Assembly (NCBI GenBank): GCA_933207985.1
Contig: OW240920.1
Location: 150,056,846 to 150,120,845, forward strand
Direction of reading: 5' to 3'
Origin: Pelobates cultripes
Taxonomy: Eukaryota > Chordata > Amphibia > Anura > Pelobatidae
DNA: 64,000 nucleotides
The notes below the pieces were generated by a model that saw only the letters and a program-made list of their open reading frames with translations, made no database searches and had not been told where the DNA came from. Shown one piece after another: positions 16,990 to 27,136 of this stretch. The stretch's first letter is position 1, and each line of letters opens with the position of its first letter. The position numbers and the translations under genes were made by a program.

Positions 16990-18444
16990 CTTCTCCCCTT
17001 TACCAACTAGACTAACAGGGTATCTGACCTCCTGCCGGTCAGTGCCCTGGTTAGTCCAGCAACCCACCCACAAAACAGAAACAGCAGTACAGCCCACCCA
17101 CAATAACTGGTTACTACACCTGGGTAGAGGAGAACTTTGTCCATGTCCAGGTGCCTCACCACGACTGTGTGGGCAACTGTTAGGCTGCCTTGGTGGGTTG
17201 CTGAGTGGGCAGAGACCAGCGGTACTCTGCCCTGATGCCAGTGCTACCACGGAAGTAGCCTGGTGGGAGCCTGGTTGTGGGAGGGAGAGACCGACTGTCT
17301 CCCCTCTGGATACACCGCTCTGTGGCTGGGGAACAGGACCGACTGTCCCTATCCCTTGTGCTGTAAGTGCAGAGACTACAGTCCCATCTGCACTGTTGGG
17401 GGGTGTAACATCTCCCCTTGCTGGGTTAGGCTGCCGCTGGAGAGAGGGTGTAACAAGCTCCTCTCTCTGAACTGTAAACTGCCACTGGGGAAAGGGGGTA
17501 TCAGGCTCCTCTCCCTGACACTCTCTCTGCTGGTGGAGAGGGGGACCAGCTGTCTCCCCTTTCATTATTTTGTCCTGTGGTTGGGGTGCGAGACTGGCGG
17601 TCTCTGCTCCCTGCAGGACACTCTGCCGCTGGGGAGGAAGGACGGCACCTTCAGCTCCCTGGGGTACACACTGCCGCTGGGGAGGAAGGACTGCACCTTC
17701 AGCTCCCTGGGGTACACACTGCCGCTGGGGAGGAAGGACTGCACCTTCAGCTCCCTGGGATACACACTGCCGCTGGGGAGGAAGGACGGCACCTTCAGCT
17801 CCCTGGGGTACACACTGCTGCTGGGGAGGAAGGACTGCACCTTCAGCTCCCTGGGGTACACACTGCTGCTGGGGAGGAAGGACGACGACACCTTCAGCTC
17901 CCTGGGGTACACACTGCCGCTGGGGAGGAAGGACGGCACCTTCAGCTCCCTGGGTTACACACTGCCGCTGGGGAGGAAGTACTGTACCTTCAGCTCCCTG
18001 GGACACACACTGCCGCTGGGGAGGAAGGACTGCACCTTCAGCTCCCTGGGACACACACTGCCGCTGGGGAGGAAGGACTGCACCTTCAGCTCCCTGGGAT
18101 ACACACTGCGGCTGGGGAGGAAGGACTGCACCTTCAGCTCCCTGGGATACACACTGCCGCTGGGGAGGAAGGACTGCACCTTCAGCTCCCTGGGATACAC
18201 ACTGCAGCTGGGGAGGAAGGACTGCACCTTCAGCTCCCTGGGATACACACTGCCGCTGGGGAGGAAGGACGACACCTTCAGCTCCCTGGGACTCCTTTTT
18301 GGCCAAATCTACTAGAGATTGCAGGTATTCTCCTACTAGTTTCCTGGCGAGCTGCACGGCTCTCTCTGGGGGGTTGGGTCCAAAGGTAGACAGCACCTCA
18401 TTAACCTCTCTGTCAAACTCCTCCTGAGTGTAGTCATACGCCAT
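16906..18444 (-). CDS. Repeat-filled Gag-like protein of element F
   Basis: 512 residues from ATG (MAYDYTQEEF). Residues about 15-45 (VLSTFGPNPPERAVQLARKLV) resemble the Gag N-terminus of element B (MLSLLGPNPATEAVLQVMA). About 14 tandem 16-residue units follow (QGAEGAVLPPQRQCVS and variants), then a Pro/Gln/Ser-rich tail. No capsid, zinc knuckle or enzyme domain is visible. The frame has no stop of its own before the LTR: it reads through the purine tract and ends 84 bp inside the 3' LTR. The frame is intact, which fits a young element. Whether it is translated, and what the repeats do, is unknown; it may bind Gag of a helper element. Confidence 0.7.
   Translation of the reverse strand: MAYDYTQEEFDREVNEVLSTFGPNPPERAVQLARKLVGEYLQSLVDLAKKESQGAEGVVLPPQRQCVSQGAEGAVLPPQLQCVSQGAEGAVLPPQRQCVSQGAEGAVLPPQPQCVSQGAEGAVLPPQRQCVSQGAEGAVLPPQRQCVSQGAEGTVLPPQRQCVTQGAEGAVLPPQRQCVPQGAEGVVVLPPQQQCVPQGAEGAVLPPQQQCVPQGAEGAVLPPQRQCVSQGAEGAVLPPQRQCVPQGAEGAVLPPQRQCVPQGAEGAVLPPQRQSVLQGAETASLAPQPQDKIMKGETAGPPLHQQRECQGEEPDTPFPQWQFTVQREELVTPSLQRQPNPARGDVTPPNSADGTVVSALTAQGIGTVGPVPQPQSGVSRGETVGLSLPQPGSHQATSVVALASGQSTAGLCPLSNPPRQPNSCPHSRGEAPGHGQSSPLPRCSNQLLWVGCTAVSVLWVGCWTNQGTDRQEVRYPVSLVGKGEKCGETNLATVNWRSLVARLLPLDYGPAG
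17622..18294. repeat. 48-bp coding minisatellite in element F
   Basis: About 14 units of 48 bp (16 codons), starting around CACTGCCGCTGGGGAGGAAG. One copy near 17880 has 3 extra bases and stays in frame. Units differ at only a few positions, so the array expanded recently. The long plus-strand frames here are by-products of a repeat whose length is a multiple of three. Confidence 0.9.
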
Positions 18445-18565
18445 GCTTGCTCTGCTGAAGTTAGTTCTTTTGTAGATAGGGTCGCTGTACGGGTACTAGC
18501 GTTGCCCTCAATTTGTAAATCCACGAACTGTGTCTCCGAGCTGCTTTACCTCGCACTAGGACGCC

Positions 18566-18583
18566 ATCCCACCGCTGCCACCA
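18566..18583 (-). other. Primer binding site of element F, tRNA-Leu(UAG)
   Basis: The minus strand reads TGGTGGCAGCGGTGGGAT one base inside the 5' LTR, the complement of the 3' end of vertebrate tRNA-Leu(UAG). Confidence 0.8.
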
Positions 18584-18584
18584 A

Positions 18585-19509
18585 TGTAACGGATCGCCTG
18601 GCACCCCGACTGGGTACCTCCGTTGAAAGATGCTCCTAGCGCTTCCTGAGGACTCAAACACTCAGCAGACACCCCAATCACCGAACCGGAGAAACATAAA
18701 TTCTCTCAAGCATATGAATGCTGTAGACAGTTGAATAGGAACCATACGAATAGGTTTACTCTCCTAGCAGTCAAACTTGAACAGCATACAATAAATCCTT
18801 CCCCCAATAATGAGACGACACTTCACTTTGAGGGTTAAGCAGGAATTCCCTGTACTGTCACATACAGTCTCTTTTATTCCCAATCCACAAACATAGTACA
18901 GCCCACAGGGCGTTACAAAACAACCAATCACATCACAGTTACATCCTACATATTCCCTCCCCTTATCCTGAGAGGAAACTCAATTATACATACAGTTAAA
19001 ACATACTTTCTACCCAACTTTCATAACTCCAAAACCATACATCACATTCACATAAAATTACATATTCACAATCAATCCATTCAGGGGAACAACATATTCA
19101 AAATGGCACAAATCAGACAAGGGGTTCAAAAGTTAGTAAAAAGTCCTTTGTGACTAAATGAAGCATGGCTTTCTGGCCCAAACCAGTTTCAGAGTCTTCT
19201 ATCCTGGAGATAAGTAATTCAATTATCTCCCAGGACAGACACAAGACTCCATTAAGCACATGGTTGCAAAAAGACACAAAACACTTTAAAATACATAAAG
19301 TTACATTTACACATAACACACAGACATTTCACATATCCCCAGATAGCTGGGATCTGAGTGCACATTATTAGATGAATGGCACTCAGATCACACAAATAAG
19401 CCTTTCTGCAGGGGAAATAAACGGTTTAACCTGCAGGGCCATAGTCCAAAGGGAGGAGGCGAGCAACCAGGCTTCTCCAGTTCACAGTGGCGAGGTTGGT
19501 TTCGCCACA
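18585..19509 (-). repeat. 5' LTR of element F
   Basis: 925 bp, nearly identical to 16059-16989. The small frames inside are duplicates of those in the other LTR. Confidence 0.9.
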
Positions 19510-20150
19510 TGGTTCATTTGCATATTCGGGTAGATTTGCATATTGTTTGTTTTGCAGGCACGTGAGATATTTTCTGTTAAATATTGTCTCCCCCACCCCT
19601 TTAATAATGTGCCATTGTGTTGTGATAAGTCACTGTGTGTTGCCTGCTATGGTTTGACTGTTTGTGATTTTATTGAGTTTTCACAGCAATGTTAATGTGG
19701 TGACCCTATGGGCTGGTCCCAAGGGAAATAAAGGTTTAGACAGTTCTTCTTGATCCCTCTAAATGTAGCCTTGTCTCGTTATTGGAGGGAGCAGTTATAA
19801 TCACACTGGGGATTGTTATGCTCTGCATACTCCCCTGAGCTTGAATCACTTAGCTCTTTTAAGAGCTTGTTCCTGACACGCTCTCCTTGGAGGAGAGGTT
19901 TTCACCACACAGTCCTGGATGGTGGAGGTTCATACAGGGTGGAAGGAAGAGGTCTTTCCCACATGGTCCTGGAGAACAGAAGCTGATCCAGGGTGGAAGG
20001 AAGACGGCGAGACTCCAGTCAAGCTACAGCGGTTGCGGAGTCTGCGGGGGTTGTGGTGTCTGCTGCTGTGCTTGGAGTCCTCAGGAAGCGCTAGGAGCAT
20101 CCTTCAATGGAGGTACCCAGTCGGGGTGCCAGGTGAACCATTACACCATC

Positions 20151-20538
20151 CCAGAAGCATCAACTGGCAGTGCCCAGGAAGTACCGGTTGGAGCTTAGCA
20201 GGTCACTTGTGAGTACACCACACATCCCATCGAGTAACCCAGGATTTCTTTTGGCCAGGAGTCTCTGGGGATGTGTGACAAAACTGCAGGAATTGCGACA
20301 TCTGTCAGTGGGTAGGGAAAGGAGGGGATAACCCCAAGGCCCGACTGCTATCCATGCCCATTATTGAATAACTCTTCAGCCGGATAGCAGTTGACCTGAT
20401 AGGACCCCTACAGAGATCCAGTCCATCCGGTAAGAAGTATATGCTTACCATGGTGGACTACGCTACCTGCTACCCTGAAGCTATCACCCTCTCGAACATA
20501 CAGGCAGACACTTTTGCCAGTGCGCTGGTTGGGATGTT
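20151..20538 (+). pseudogene. Gypsy element C, integrase, fragment 3
   Basis: Decayed integrase: remnants of the zinc domain (NCRNCDICQ-like around 20290), then VDLIGPLQRSS (first catalytic Asp) and KKYMLTMVDYATCYPEA in the core, ending at the insertion site of element B. Several stops and shifts are present. It continues at 26920. Confidence 0.8.
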
Positions 20539-21488
20539 TGTGAAGAAATTCCCCACTTTTGCTTTAAACTGACAATTTGTATTCCCTTCTTTTATGTTAG
20601 CTTTCCCTATGGCATTCGGTAGGTGAAACTACCGAATCGAGACCACCCTGTTGCCCATTATGAATACTTTACCTCCCTGCTTGCTGGGCATGTTCGACAA
20701 AAGTTCTGCACGAACGGTATGCACCGTCGCCATTTCGTGACTTCCACGTGTTTGCGGCCATTTTAGCTCCCGAACAGCGGTGTTTGTCGTCGAGTGTCTG
20801 GAACTGAAAACGGACACTCAAATAGGCGAACACCGCTGAATCCTCCATACCTTCGGTAAAAACCCATTAAAACTAACGAACGATCGGGCGTTCGGTAGAA
20901 AGACTCACTGACAGATGGGGAATCAAGCGAACCAAGGATGGTAGCTGGATGGCCGGCTGTTCGGGAGGTTTTTCATGCGACCTAAGACCGACTGCAGGGC
21001 CAGAATTCATGGAACTGTTTTCGGCTACTTTGCCCGTGCAGTCGGTGAAAACTTCTAAGTGATTTTTTCATATGTTGGTCCCCCAGAGTACAGCTATCAA
21101 GTCCTTGGGGTACATCCAGACTTTGGGGAAATTATGTTCCGTTTTAATTGTGTTTAATGGTTATCTGAGGGGAGGAGATGTACAGTATGTATATTGTTAT
21201 GATTGGTTGTACAGTTAATTATATGGGAGGCTCCCTTGCATGGGCAGAATCCCATAAAAAGAGAATGCCTGTCAATAAATCTTTAGTTCATCTTTGTACC
21301 CTTCTTCTGACTACGTATGCTGTTTGGGAGTTCGTGTGTTTTACTGAGGGAATTATCCAGGGACACTATTGGAATTACACTGGGATTCGTCTACCATAAC
21401 TACCGAACGGAGGGCTATATTCACTAGGGCTCTGGCGGTTCGGGAGGAAACTACCGATTGAGGTTTAAATGTACTTGGTTTCCTTACA
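20539..21488 (+). repeat. 5' LTR of element B
   Basis: 950 bp, TGTGAAGAAATTCC to GGTTTCCTTACA. It contains ATTCGGTAG/CTACCGAAT (20614-20637), two larger stem-loops (20775-20838 and 20987-21046), an A/T-rich CATAAAAAG near 21255 and an AATAAA at about 21276 that may serve as polyadenylation signal. About 35 bp are missing relative to the 3' LTR (near 21010-21110). Confidence 0.9.
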
Positions 21489-21490
21489 AC

Positions 21491-21513
21491 TGGTGGCAGC
21501 GGTGGGATTCGAA
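21491..21513 (+). other. Primer binding site of element B, tRNA-Leu(UAG)
   Basis: Two bases after the LTR, TGGTGGCAGCGGTGGGATTC continues to CGAA. This 23-base stretch equals the complement of the 3' end of vertebrate tRNA-Leu(UAG). Confidence 0.85.
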
Positions 21514-21548
21514 TCCCGAACGGACGTTTTAAACAAGCAAAGGAATGA

Positions 21549-22560
21549 ATGGCTCAGCAGTACCAACAGCTTAAGAGAACCACGCTAAAGGATTTACTGG
21601 AAGCTCGAGGCGTAATAGCAAGCAACAAAACAAAAGCCACGTTAATTGCAGAGCTGTTACAGAGCGACAGAACCAGCACTACAGAAATGGAGCGTGAGGA
21701 AGAAACTGAAATGCAGAAAGACATCAGATGGATGCTCAGTTTATTGGGACCTAACCCAGCAACAGAGGCGGTTCTGCAGGTCATGGCACAAGCCAGGCAA
21801 TCGCAGAAGGAGCGAGATGACCGTGACAGACCGCTACAGGGGGATTTTCTGCACTCCCCGGGAAGTACAAATGACCTACCAAAGAAGGTAAATTATGCTG
21901 CATTTAAAAGCTTTAATGAAAATGAAATGGAGATTGATAGTTATCTGCAGGACTTTGAAAGGCAATGTGCCCTGGAGGGATTAGACTCCACCAAATGGGC
22001 TGCAGTACTGAGCAGCAAGTTGTCAGGCAGAGCATCAGAAGCGGCACGAGCAGTACCTAATGAGGATATTCATAATTATGGGAAAATAAAAGACATTTTG
22101 TTGGCTAGATATGCAGTTACCCCTGAGGCAGACAGGAAGAAATTCGGGGAACTGAGGAAAACAGGGAGGGATACCCATACTGAATGGGCATTCCGGCTAC
22201 ACAGGGCAGCCTGAAATTGGATGAAGGGCTGCCAAGCAACCACTCTGGAGGATGCCTTCCAACTCCTCCTATTAGAACAATTTTTTTAACCATACAGCAG
22301 ATGACATTAAGGACTGGGTGAAAGACAGGAAGCCTAAAACTGTGGAGGAGGCAGCAAGACTGGCAGATGAATACCAGGATAACCGGAGGCGAGAACAAGG
22401 GTTGAGCCGACCTGCATTTAAACAGGCTTATTCAGCCCCAACAACGGCTGCACCACCTAGAGCCCTCCTGAGTAATCAGCTGCACAGCTCAGCAGCAGCA
22501 CCACGACAACCTGCAGTGTGTCACTACTGCAAACAGCCGGGACACTATAAAAACCAGTGC
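21549..22560 (+). pseudogene. Gag of element B, broken
   Basis: Starts ATG (MAQQYQQLKRTTLKDLLEAR), with an N-terminal SAP-like helical segment and then the LGPNPATEAVLQVM motif. The capsid region (about residues 115 on: YLQDFERQCALEGLDSTKWA, RYAVTPEADRKKFGELRKTG, and after the lesions VKDRKPKTVEEAARLADEYQ) is the type from which the vertebrate SCAN domain is thought to derive. A TGA at 22212-22214 interrupts the frame. A run of T at about 22279-22285 then shifts it, and gag continues in another frame from about 22318. It ends with a CCHC knuckle (CHYCKQPGHYKNQC, about 22519-22560) for RNA binding. Confidence 0.85.
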
Positions 22561-22740
22561 CCACGTTTAAACCGGGGAAGCTGGGAAAGGCCGCCACCAC
22601 AGTCACAACCCAGGGCCGCTGCTCATTGTGTACAGCAGGAGAGCACATCGTGGTTACCTACCCACGAGGAACAATGGAGTGTGTTGCACAAAGTCAACCC
22701 TGTGCAAGCAGGAGGCGACAACCGGGACCACCACCGTCAG

Positions 22741-23040
22741 TGGATTACAGTAGACGGGGTGGGTGCCCACGCCTTAAGAGACTCTGGGGCCACGTTAACT
22801 GTGGTCAACCTCACACTGTCAAGGCCCAAACTCACACGGGCCGTACTGTGGCAGTAAGGGTAGCCGGGGGTGCCATTCTCAAACTACCTATGGCTAAAGT
22901 CCTTGTGGATTGGGGCTCGGGATCTAAACAATTGGAGGTTGGCATTATGCAGGAGCTACCAGCCGAAGTACTGTTGGGGAATGATGTGGGCTGTTTAACT
23001 TCCCAACTAGCCCGAGACACCGCGTCCGAAGCCTACCCGG
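22741..23040 (+). pseudogene. Aspartic protease of element B
   Basis: LRDSGATLTVV gives the active site (DSG), in the gag frame that ends at 22857. The rest of the domain (VLVDWGSG through EVLLGNDVGCLT) is in the frame of 22557-23549, so a shift lies near 22850. It would cleave Gag-Pol. Confidence 0.75.
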
Positions 23041-23549
23041 TTACCACCCGAGCTCAAGCCAGACTGGAAGCACCGCCGCACTCTGAGGAAACCCAGGTAG
23101 GAGTTGAAATACCCCCTTTACCCGACCCCCCTTCCCCGTTCTGGGATACTCCCCAGGGGTTCGAGCAGGAACAAAGGACTGACCCCACTCTAGACGGGTA
23201 TAGAAAAGCGGTAGGGAATAATAGGGGCGACAACCCACACGAAAGGTTTGAGTGGCACAAGGGACTGTATAGGGTGACAGATGGGGCGGGACACTTGACC
23301 GCCCAGGTTACTAAGATGCAGCTAGTAGTACCCCGCAAGTTTCGGGCAGAGTTATTAAGACTCAACCATGATATTCCCCTAGCCGGACATTTAGGGGTTA
23401 AGAAAACTAGAGACCGGCTGACCCAAACCTTCTTCTGGCCCAGGGTCACTCAAGACCTCAAATACTACTGCAGGACCTGTGACGTTTGCCAGAAAATAGG
23501 GAAACGGGGTGACCACCAGAAAGCGAAGCTTCACCCGTTACCCATATAG
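23041..23549 (+). pseudogene. Integrase zinc domain and linker of element B
   Basis: After the linker PVTTRAQARLEAPPHSEETQ and WDTPQGFEQEQRTDPTLDGY comes a classical H2C2 module: LLRLNHDIPLAGHLGVKKTR and YYCRTCDVCQKIGKRG. The frame ends HPLPI-stop at 23549; the core continues in another frame, so an indel lies near 23550. Confidence 0.85.
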
Positions 23550-23559
23550 AGGAGCCGTT

Positions 23560-23965
23560 CCACCGGGTAGCGGTGGATTTAATAGGACCCCTCAGTCGGC
23601 CCAGTCAGTCTGGTAAAAAGTTTATACTCACCGTAGTGGACTATGCCACTCGGTACCCCGAAGCCGTGGCCCTCCCCAATATAGAGGCCGAAACCGTAGC
23701 CAAGACCCTGGTCAAAATATTCTCCCGGGTAGGTTTTCCCCAGGAGATCCTATCTGACAGAGGGACTTAGTTCACAGCTCTCCTAACGCAACAGCTGTGG
23801 CAGAGCTGTGGAGTGAAAGCCCTATTTAGCGCTCCATATCACCCTCAGACCAACGGCCTCTGTGAACGTTTTAATGGCACGCTCAAGCAAATGCTAAAAA
23901 TGTTCGCATAGTCCTGCAGGAACTGGGAGAGGTATCTTCCCCATCTTCTGTTTGCCTATCGTGAG
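23560..23965 (+). pseudogene. Integrase catalytic core of element B with two amber stops
   Basis: VDLIGPLSRPSQSGKKFILT (first Asp), EILSDRGT (second Asp) and NGLCERFNGTLKQ (Glu) form the DDE triad. TAG codons lie at about 23768-23770 and 23909-23911, both where a Gln or a comparable codon is expected; CAG to TAG changes would explain them. The frame is otherwise continuous with 23966-25840. Confidence 0.85.
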
Positions 23966-25840
23966 GTGCCCCAGGCATCCACGTGGTTCTCCCCCTTCGA
24001 ACTCCTGTTCGGGAGAAAAGTTCGGGGCCCCCTGGATCTCGTACAGGAGCACTGGGAGGGCAACACAGATGATGGGGGGATCCCTATCATACAGTACGTA
24101 CTGGAGTTCCGCAACCGGCTGCGGACTCTCACCGAATCAGTTCGGGAGAACCTGCAGGCGGCTCAGGACTGCCAAAAGAAGTGCTACGACAGGGGTGCCC
24201 GAGACAGAGTCTTAGACTTGGGCCAAAAAGTGCTAGCCTTGAGACCCGCCAAGAAGGATAAGCTCCAGGCGGCATGGCAGGGGCCCTTTAAGGTGGTGGA
24301 GCGAATAAGCGATACCACCTACATTGTAAGTAAATGTTCGGATGAAAGACTGACCAAAGTCTTAAATGTAAACATGTTAAAACCCTACTACGAGCTATCA
24401 GAAGATAGCGAGGGGCTCCCTTTCCCCGATCTGTTAGACCCCTCACCCTGCAGTATTGACCAGGTCAGCCTTGGTCAGAACCTACAACCTCTAGTGCGAG
24501 GGGAAGCGTCCGGCCTGCTCTGGGAATACCAGGTCATGTTTTCTGCCATCCCAGGCTATACCTCCGCTGTGGTACACCGGGTAGAAACCCAGGGAGAGAC
24601 GCCACTGCGGCAGCAACCATACCGTATCCCCGAGGCCGTGCGTGAGAGCATGCTGGCAGAAATTACCGACATGCTCAAGTTAGGGGTAATAGAACCCTCT
24701 CAAAGCCCTTGGGCATCTCCGGTAGTACTAGTACCGAAGCGTGACGGCACCACACGCTTCTGTGTAGACTACCGGAGGCTCAACGACCGCACCATAACGG
24801 ATGCATACCCCATGCCCAGAATAGATGAGTTGCTGGACTGTATGGCTGGGGGTAATTGCTTGACCACTCTGGATTTGTGCAAAGGATACTGGCAGATCCC
24901 CTTGGAGGCTACAGCCATCCCCAAGTCGGCATTCGTCACTCCTTTCGGGCTTTACCAATTCAAGGTTATGCCCTTTGGAATGAAGAATGCCCCGGCTACC
25001 TTTCAGTGGATGGCTGACAGACTCATGGAGGGACTCCAGGACTTCGCATGTGCGTATTTAGATGATATTGCTGTCTACAGCCGCACATGGGGAGACCACC
25101 TAGGCCACGTGTCCAGGCTGCTCGAGAGAATTCACCAAGCAGTGCTTACGTTAAAACCGGACAAATGTCACGTTGGTATGACGGAGGTACAGTACCTCGG
25201 CCAAAGGGTAGGGTCAGGTAAACAGCGGCCTGAGCCTGCCAAAGTAGAGGCCATAGCTAATTGGCCCCAACCCTGGACTAAGACCCAGGTCTTAGCCTTC
25301 TTAGGGACGGCCGGCTATTACCGGAAATTTGTCCCCGACTATAGCGCCCTGGCCAAACCCCTCACTGACCTCACCAAAAAGGCCCTTTCCAAACAGGTTA
25401 CCTGGACCCCAGAGTGCGCGGCAGCCTTCCAGAAACTGAAAGCAGCATTGAGTGAGGCTCCTGTGTTGGCAGCACCCGACTACTCTAAACAATTTCAGCC
25501 CATGTTTGGGCTGGTGGGAGACGACGGCATGGAACACCCGGTGGCCTATCTCAGCTGTAAACTTTTGCCCCAGGAGGTCAGCTATGCCACCGTGGAGAAG
25601 GAGTGCCTAGCCCTGGTGTGGGCTCTTAAGAAACTCCAACCTTATTTGTACGGCCGGCCATTTACTCTGATGACCGACCACAACCCGTTGGTGTGGTTAA
25701 ACCGGGTGGCTGGCGACAACCCCAGACTCTTACGGTGGAGCCTAGCCCTTCAACCGTACAACTTCACCATGCAGTACCGTCCGGACAAACAAAATGGTAA
25801 TGCAGACGGTTTGTCCAGCCAAACGGAATTGGATGTTTAA
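23966..25840 (+). CDS. Element B: integrase C-terminus, reverse transcriptase, RNase H
   Basis: 624 residues in one open frame. FSPFELLFGRKVRGPLDL ends the integrase core and WQGPFKVVERISDTTYIV is its C-terminal GPF module. RT: VVLVPKRDGTTRFCVDYRRL, TTLDLCKGYWQIPL (first catalytic Asp), MPFGMKNAPATFQ, AYLDDIAVY (catalytic pair), FLGTAGYYRKFVPDYS. RNase H: VEKECLALVWALKKLQPYLY (Glu) and LMTDHNPLVWL (Asp) are present, but the first catalytic block (normally TDAS...GAVLSQ) is missing, replaced by FGLVGDDGMEHPVAYLS. A short in-frame deletion has thus removed the first Asp. It stops 89 bp before the 3' LTR. Confidence 0.9.
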   Translation: MPQASTWFSPFELLFGRKVRGPLDLVQEHWEGNTDDGGIPIIQYVLEFRNRLRTLTESVRENLQAAQDCQKKCYDRGARDRVLDLGQKVLALRPAKKDKLQAAWQGPFKVVERISDTTYIVSKCSDERLTKVLNVNMLKPYYELSEDSEGLPFPDLLDPSPCSIDQVSLGQNLQPLVRGEASGLLWEYQVMFSAIPGYTSAVVHRVETQGETPLRQQPYRIPEAVRESMLAEITDMLKLGVIEPSQSPWASPVVLVPKRDGTTRFCVDYRRLNDRTITDAYPMPRIDELLDCMAGGNCLTTLDLCKGYWQIPLEATAIPKSAFVTPFGLYQFKVMPFGMKNAPATFQWMADRLMEGLQDFACAYLDDIAVYSRTWGDHLGHVSRLLERIHQAVLTLKPDKCHVGMTEVQYLGQRVGSGKQRPEPAKVEAIANWPQPWTKTQVLAFLGTAGYYRKFVPDYSALAKPLTDLTKKALSKQVTWTPECAAAFQKLKAALSEAPVLAAPDYSKQFQPMFGLVGDDGMEHPVAYLSCKLLPQEVSYATVEKECLALVWALKKLQPYLYGRPFTLMTDHNPLVWLNRVAGDNPRLLRWSLALQPYNFTMQYRPDKQNGNADGLSSQTELDV

Positions 25841-25929
25841 CTTGGACCGTTTCTTTTTTTCGGACATCCCCAAGCCAACCCGTCAGGGTCTTGGCAGGTA
25901 TGCCGACCTATGGACTTATAGGGGAGCAG

Positions 25930-26914
25930 TGTGAAGAAATTCCCCACTTTTGCTTTAAACTGACAATTTGTATTCCCTTCTTTTATGTTAGCTTTCCCTA
26001 TGGCATTCGGTAGGTGAAACTACCGAATCGAGACCACCCTGTTGCCCATTATGAATACTTTACCTCCCTGCTTGCTGGGCATGTTCGACAAAAGTTCTGC
26101 ACGAACGGTATGCACCACCGCCATTTCGGGACTTCCACATGTTCGCGGCCATTTTAGCTCCCGAACAGTGGTGTTTGCCGTCGAGTGTCTGGAACTGAAA
26201 ACGGATACTCAAATAGGCGAACACCGCTGAATCCTCCATACCTTCAGTAAAACCCCATTAAAACTACCGAACGACCGGGCGTTCGGTAGAAAGACTCACT
26301 GACAGATGGGGAATCAAGCGAACCAAGGATGGTAGCTGGATGGCCGGCCGTTTGGGAGGTTTTTCATGCGACCTAAGACCGACTGCAGGGCCAGAATTCC
26401 GTGCGGTCGGTGAAAACTTCTAAGTCCCATATCTCCCGAACGGCTGAACCGAATGGACTGATTTTTTCATATGTTGGTCCCCTAGAGTACAGCTTACCAA
26501 ATACCAAATTTATGCCTGTACCCCAAGTCCTTGGGGTACATCCAGACTTTGGGGAAATTATGTTCCGTTTTAATTATGTTAAATGGTTATCTGAGGGGAG
26601 GAGATGTACAGTATGTATATTGTTATGATTGGTTGTACAGTTAATTATATGGGAGGCTCCCTTGCATGGGCAGAATCCCATAAAAAGAGAATGCCTGTCA
26701 ATAAATCTTTAGTTCATCTTTGTACCCTTCTTCTGACTACATATGCTGTTTGGGAGTTCGTGTGTTTTACTGAGGGAATTATCCAGGGACACTATTGGAA
26801 TTACACTGGGATTCGTCTACCATAACTACCGAACGGAGGGCTATATTCACTAGGGCTCTGGCGGTTCGGGAGGAAACTACCGATTGAGGTTTAAATGTAC
26901 TTGGTTTCCTTACA
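25930..26914 (+). repeat. 3' LTR of element B
   Basis: 985 bp, preceded by the purine-rich TATAGGGGAGCAG. It matches the 5' LTR apart from substitutions and a few indels; its stem-loop lies at 26166-26229. Confidence 0.9.
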
Positions 26915-26919
26915 ATGTT

Positions 26920-27136
26920 CATCAGAGTAGGTTTTCCAAAAGAAATCCCCCCTGACCAGGGAACGCAATTTACAGAAGATCTTACCCATCAGCTATGGAA
27001 GATCTGTGGTATTAAGCCTCTACTCAGCTCGCCATACAATCCCAGACTAATGCTCTCTGTGAACAATTTAATGGTACCCTCAAACAAATGTTGAAGTCCT
27101 TTACTGAAGAATACAAAGACTGGGAGCGATTCCTGC
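26920..27136 (+). pseudogene. Gypsy element C, integrase, fragment 4
   Basis: Continues fragment 3: RVGFPKEIPPDQGTQFTEDL (second catalytic Asp region), then remnants of the Glu region and YKDWERFLL. Several frame changes are present. It ends at the insertion site of solo LTR D. Confidence 0.8.

Larger units (their letters stand above)
16059..19509 (-). mobile_element. Non-autonomous LTR retrotransposon F
   Basis: A complete 3.45-kb element inside the E solo LTR, flanked by TGGTT (16054-16058 and 19510-19514). The LTRs are nearly identical, so it is young. It has a tRNA-Leu-type primer site, a purine tract and one Gag-like frame, with no protease, RT or integrase. It must be mobilised in trans; Gmr1-like elements such as B are the likely helpers (same primer site, similar LTR tips). 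Confidence 0.9.
15689..20145 (+). repeat. Solo LTR of family E, split by element F
   Basis: Starts TGTGACGAAGTGCCC and ends GAACCATTACA, with CCATC on both sides (15684-15688 and 20146-20150). After removing 16059-19514 it is about 1.0 kb and matches the LTRs at 41078 and 43448 along its length. No internal region is left, so it arose by LTR-LTR recombination. Confidence 0.88.
20539..26914 (+). mobile_element. Full-length Gmr1-like gypsy retrotransposon B
   Basis: Two LTRs, a perfect ATGTT duplication (20534-20538 and 26915-26919), a tRNA-Leu primer site, gag with a zinc knuckle, then protease, integrase, RT and RNase H in that order. Integrase upstream of RT is the reverse of ordinary gypsy and defines the Gmr1-like clade of deuterostomes. 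The copy is dead: two gag lesions, a frame break before the integrase core, two in-frame TAG codons in the core, and a small deletion in RNase H. It sits inside the integrase of element C. Confidence 0.92.

Noticed and set aside
17263..18427. Three overlapping plus-strand frames of about 270-350 residues in element F
   Set aside because: They mirror the 48-bp repeat, whose length is divisible by three; the minus-strand Gag-like frame explains the region and matches element E.
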